A stretch of DNA of 64,000 bases, taken from positions 103,439,287 to 103,503,286 of the forward strand of contig CM077159.1 of assembly GCA_039583875.1 (NCBI GenBank), given 5' to 3'. How positions within the stretch are numbered: the stretch's first letter is position 1; every line of letters begins with the position of its first letter. The position numbers and the translations under genes were made by a program. This document shows positions 62,444 through 64,000 of the stretch, piece by piece. Origin of the DNA: Platanthera guangdongensis (lineage: Eukaryota > Streptophyta > Magnoliopsida > Asparagales > Orchidaceae). The notes under the pieces were generated by a model that was not told where the DNA came from, did no database searches, and was given only the letters and a program-made list of their open reading frames with translations.

Positions 62444-64000
62444 GGCGAGCCTTCGGACATTCCAGCTAGATGAGATCCTGCGCAGCGGGTCTACCTGGGG
62501 CCGAGCCGAGCTCGGGGTGCCGATGAAGTTTTCTCAAACTAAACCTATCCCCCACAGGCGAGCCTTCGGACCTGCCAGCTAGATGAGAGCCTACACAACG
62601 GGTCTACCTGGGGCCAAGCCGAGCTCGAGGTGCCGATGAAGTTTCCTCAAACCAAACCTATCCCCCACAGGCGAACCTTCGGACCTGCTAGCTAGATGAG
62701 AGCCTGCGCAGCGGGTCTACCTGGGGCCGAGCCGAGCTCGGGGTGCCGATGAAGTTTCCTCAAACCAAACCTATCCCCCACAGGTGAGCCTTCAGACCTG
62801 CCAGCTAGATGAGAGCCTGCGCAGCGGGTCTACCTGGGACCGAGCCGAGCTCGGGGTGCCAATCAAGTTTCCTCAAACCAAACCTATCCCCCACAGGCTG
62901 GCCTTCGGACCTGTCAGCTAGATGAGAGCCTGCACAGTAGGTCTACCTGGGGCCGGGCCAAGCTTGGGGTGCTGATGAAGTTTCCTCAAACCAAACCAAT
63001 CCCCCAAAGGCAAGCCTTTGGACCTGCCAGATAGATGAGAGCCTGCGCAGTGGGTCAACCTGCGGCCGAGCCGAGCTCGGGGTGCCGATGAAGTTTCCTC
63101 AAACCAAACCTATCCCCCACAGGCTGGCCTTCGGACCTGTCAGCTAGATGAGAGCCTGCGCAGTAGGTCTACCTGGGGCCGAGCCAAGCTTGGGGTGCTG
63201 ATGAAGTTTCCTCAAACCAAACCTATCCCCCAAAGGCAAGCCTTTGGACCTGCCAGCTAGATGAGAGCCTGCGCAGCGGGTCTACCTGGGGCGTGCCGAT
63301 GAAGTTTCCTTAAATCAAACTTATCCCCCATAGGCGATCCTTCAGACCTGCCAGCTAGATGAGAGGCTGAGCAGTGGGTCGACCTGGGGCCGAGCCAAGC
63401 TCGTGGTGCCGATGAAGTTTCCTCAAACCAAACTTATCCCCCACAGGCGAGCCTTCAGACCCGCCAACTAGATGAGAGCCTACACAGTGGGTCTACCTGG
63501 GGCCGAGCCGAGCTCGGGGTACCGATAAAGTTTTCTCAAACCAAACCTATCCCCCACAGGCGAGCCTTCGATCCTGCCAGCTAGATGAGAGCCTGCGCAG
63601 CGGTTCCACCTGGGTCTGAGCCGAGCTCGGGGTGCCGATGAAGTTTTCTCAAACCAAACCTATCCCACACAGGCGAGCCTTTGGACCTGCCAGCTAGATG
63701 AGAGCCTGCGTAGCGGGTCTACCTGGGGCCGAGCCGAGCTCGGGGTGCTGATGAAGTTTCCTCAAACTAAACCTAACCCCCACATGTGAGACTTCGGACC
63801 TGCCAGCTAGATTAGAGCCTGCGCAGCGGGTCTACCTGGGGCCGAGCCGAGCTCGGGGTGCCGATGAAGTTTCCTCAAACCAAACCTATCCCCCACAAGC
63901 CAGCCTTCGGACCTGCCAGCTAGATGAGAGCCTGCACAGCGGGTCTACCTGGGGCCGATCCGAGCACGGGGTGTCGATGAAGTTTCCAAAAAACAAACCT
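62444..64000. repeat. 113-bp tandem array of the outer Tat-like element
   Basis: Units start AGGCGAGCCTTCGGACCTGC and recur at 62443, 62556 and 62669, a period of 113 bp, with about 13.8 copies to the window edge. Each unit holds GATGAGAGCCTGCGCAGCGG, a GCCGAGCTCGGGG block and AAACCTATCCCCCACAGG. One unit near 63285 lacks about 17 bp. Two successive variant units (62896-63121) are repeated as a pair at 63122-63346. The GCCAGCTAG-TGAGAGCCTG core is shared with the Tat-1 array. Confidence 0.92.

Noticed and set aside
62444..64000. Centromeric satellite
   Set aside because: The unit is 113 bp, the core is shared with an array inside Tat-1, and one unit lies on the other side of the copia element next to an accessory-gene end. 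An array internal to a Tat element explains it better.

Overview
The window is nuclear DNA of a flowering plant, almost certainly gene-poor heterochromatin. It consists of LTR retrotransposons inserted into one another, and no host gene, tRNA, rRNA or CRISPR array was found. A flowering plant is indicated by the lineages present: a SIRE/Maximus-like Ty1/copia element, two Tekay/Del-like and two Reina-like Ty3/gypsy chromoviruses, and Tat-like Ty3/gypsy elements with a second RNase H. The species cannot be read from the sequence. Lineage names are inferred from motifs, not from a search.

Layout. 1-3067: the 3' end and 3' LTR of a plus-strand copia element. The LTR holds about 30 copies of the palindrome GTGTCGACAC and a duplicated U5. 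3068-4024 and 62444-64000: two parts of an outer Tat-like element, namely the end of its antisense accessory gene and a 113-bp tandem array. 4025-62443: a minus-strand SIRE-like copia element split by three gypsy insertions. These are Tekay-1 (8000-19777, plus, TSD GAGTG), Reina-1 (20478-28013, minus, TSD TCCCT) and Tekay-2 (33745-60193, minus, TSD TCGGC/TTGGC). Tekay-2 is itself split by Tat-1 (38782-51405, minus, TSD AAGAG) and by a rearranged Reina-like insertion (53182-57531, TSD CTTAC/CTTGC). That last insertion contains a 526-bp perfect-symmetry palindrome that looks like two head-to-head tRNA-derived SINEs. TSDs, PBSs, PPTs and re-joining reading frames support each nesting step except the outer border of the copia element.

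State of the genes. Only the Tekay-1 pol (1125 codons) is intact. Its gag has two stops and is out of frame with pol. Every other element carries stops, frameshifts or catalytic substitutions. These include YVND in the copia RT, YFYD in the Reina-1 RT, DMG in the Tekay-2 protease, a lost second Asp in the Tekay-2 integrase and Glu to Asp in the Tat-1 integrase.

Most interesting signals. (1) Short CpG palindromes (TTCGTCGA-N7-TCGACGAA, GTGTCGACAC, ACACGGGCGTGT types) are shared by LTRs of unrelated copia and gypsy families, and in the copia element they also run through the gag coding sequence as a peptide repeat. (2) The Tekay-1 leader has three hairpins with one identical 12-nt loop and covarying stems. 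(3) The copia element has an additional ORF after pol that resembles the plant transposon-protein family. (4) Tat-1 has two antisense genes, each with its own TATA box, beside an alternating 74/71-bp tandem array. (5) The SINE-like palindrome.
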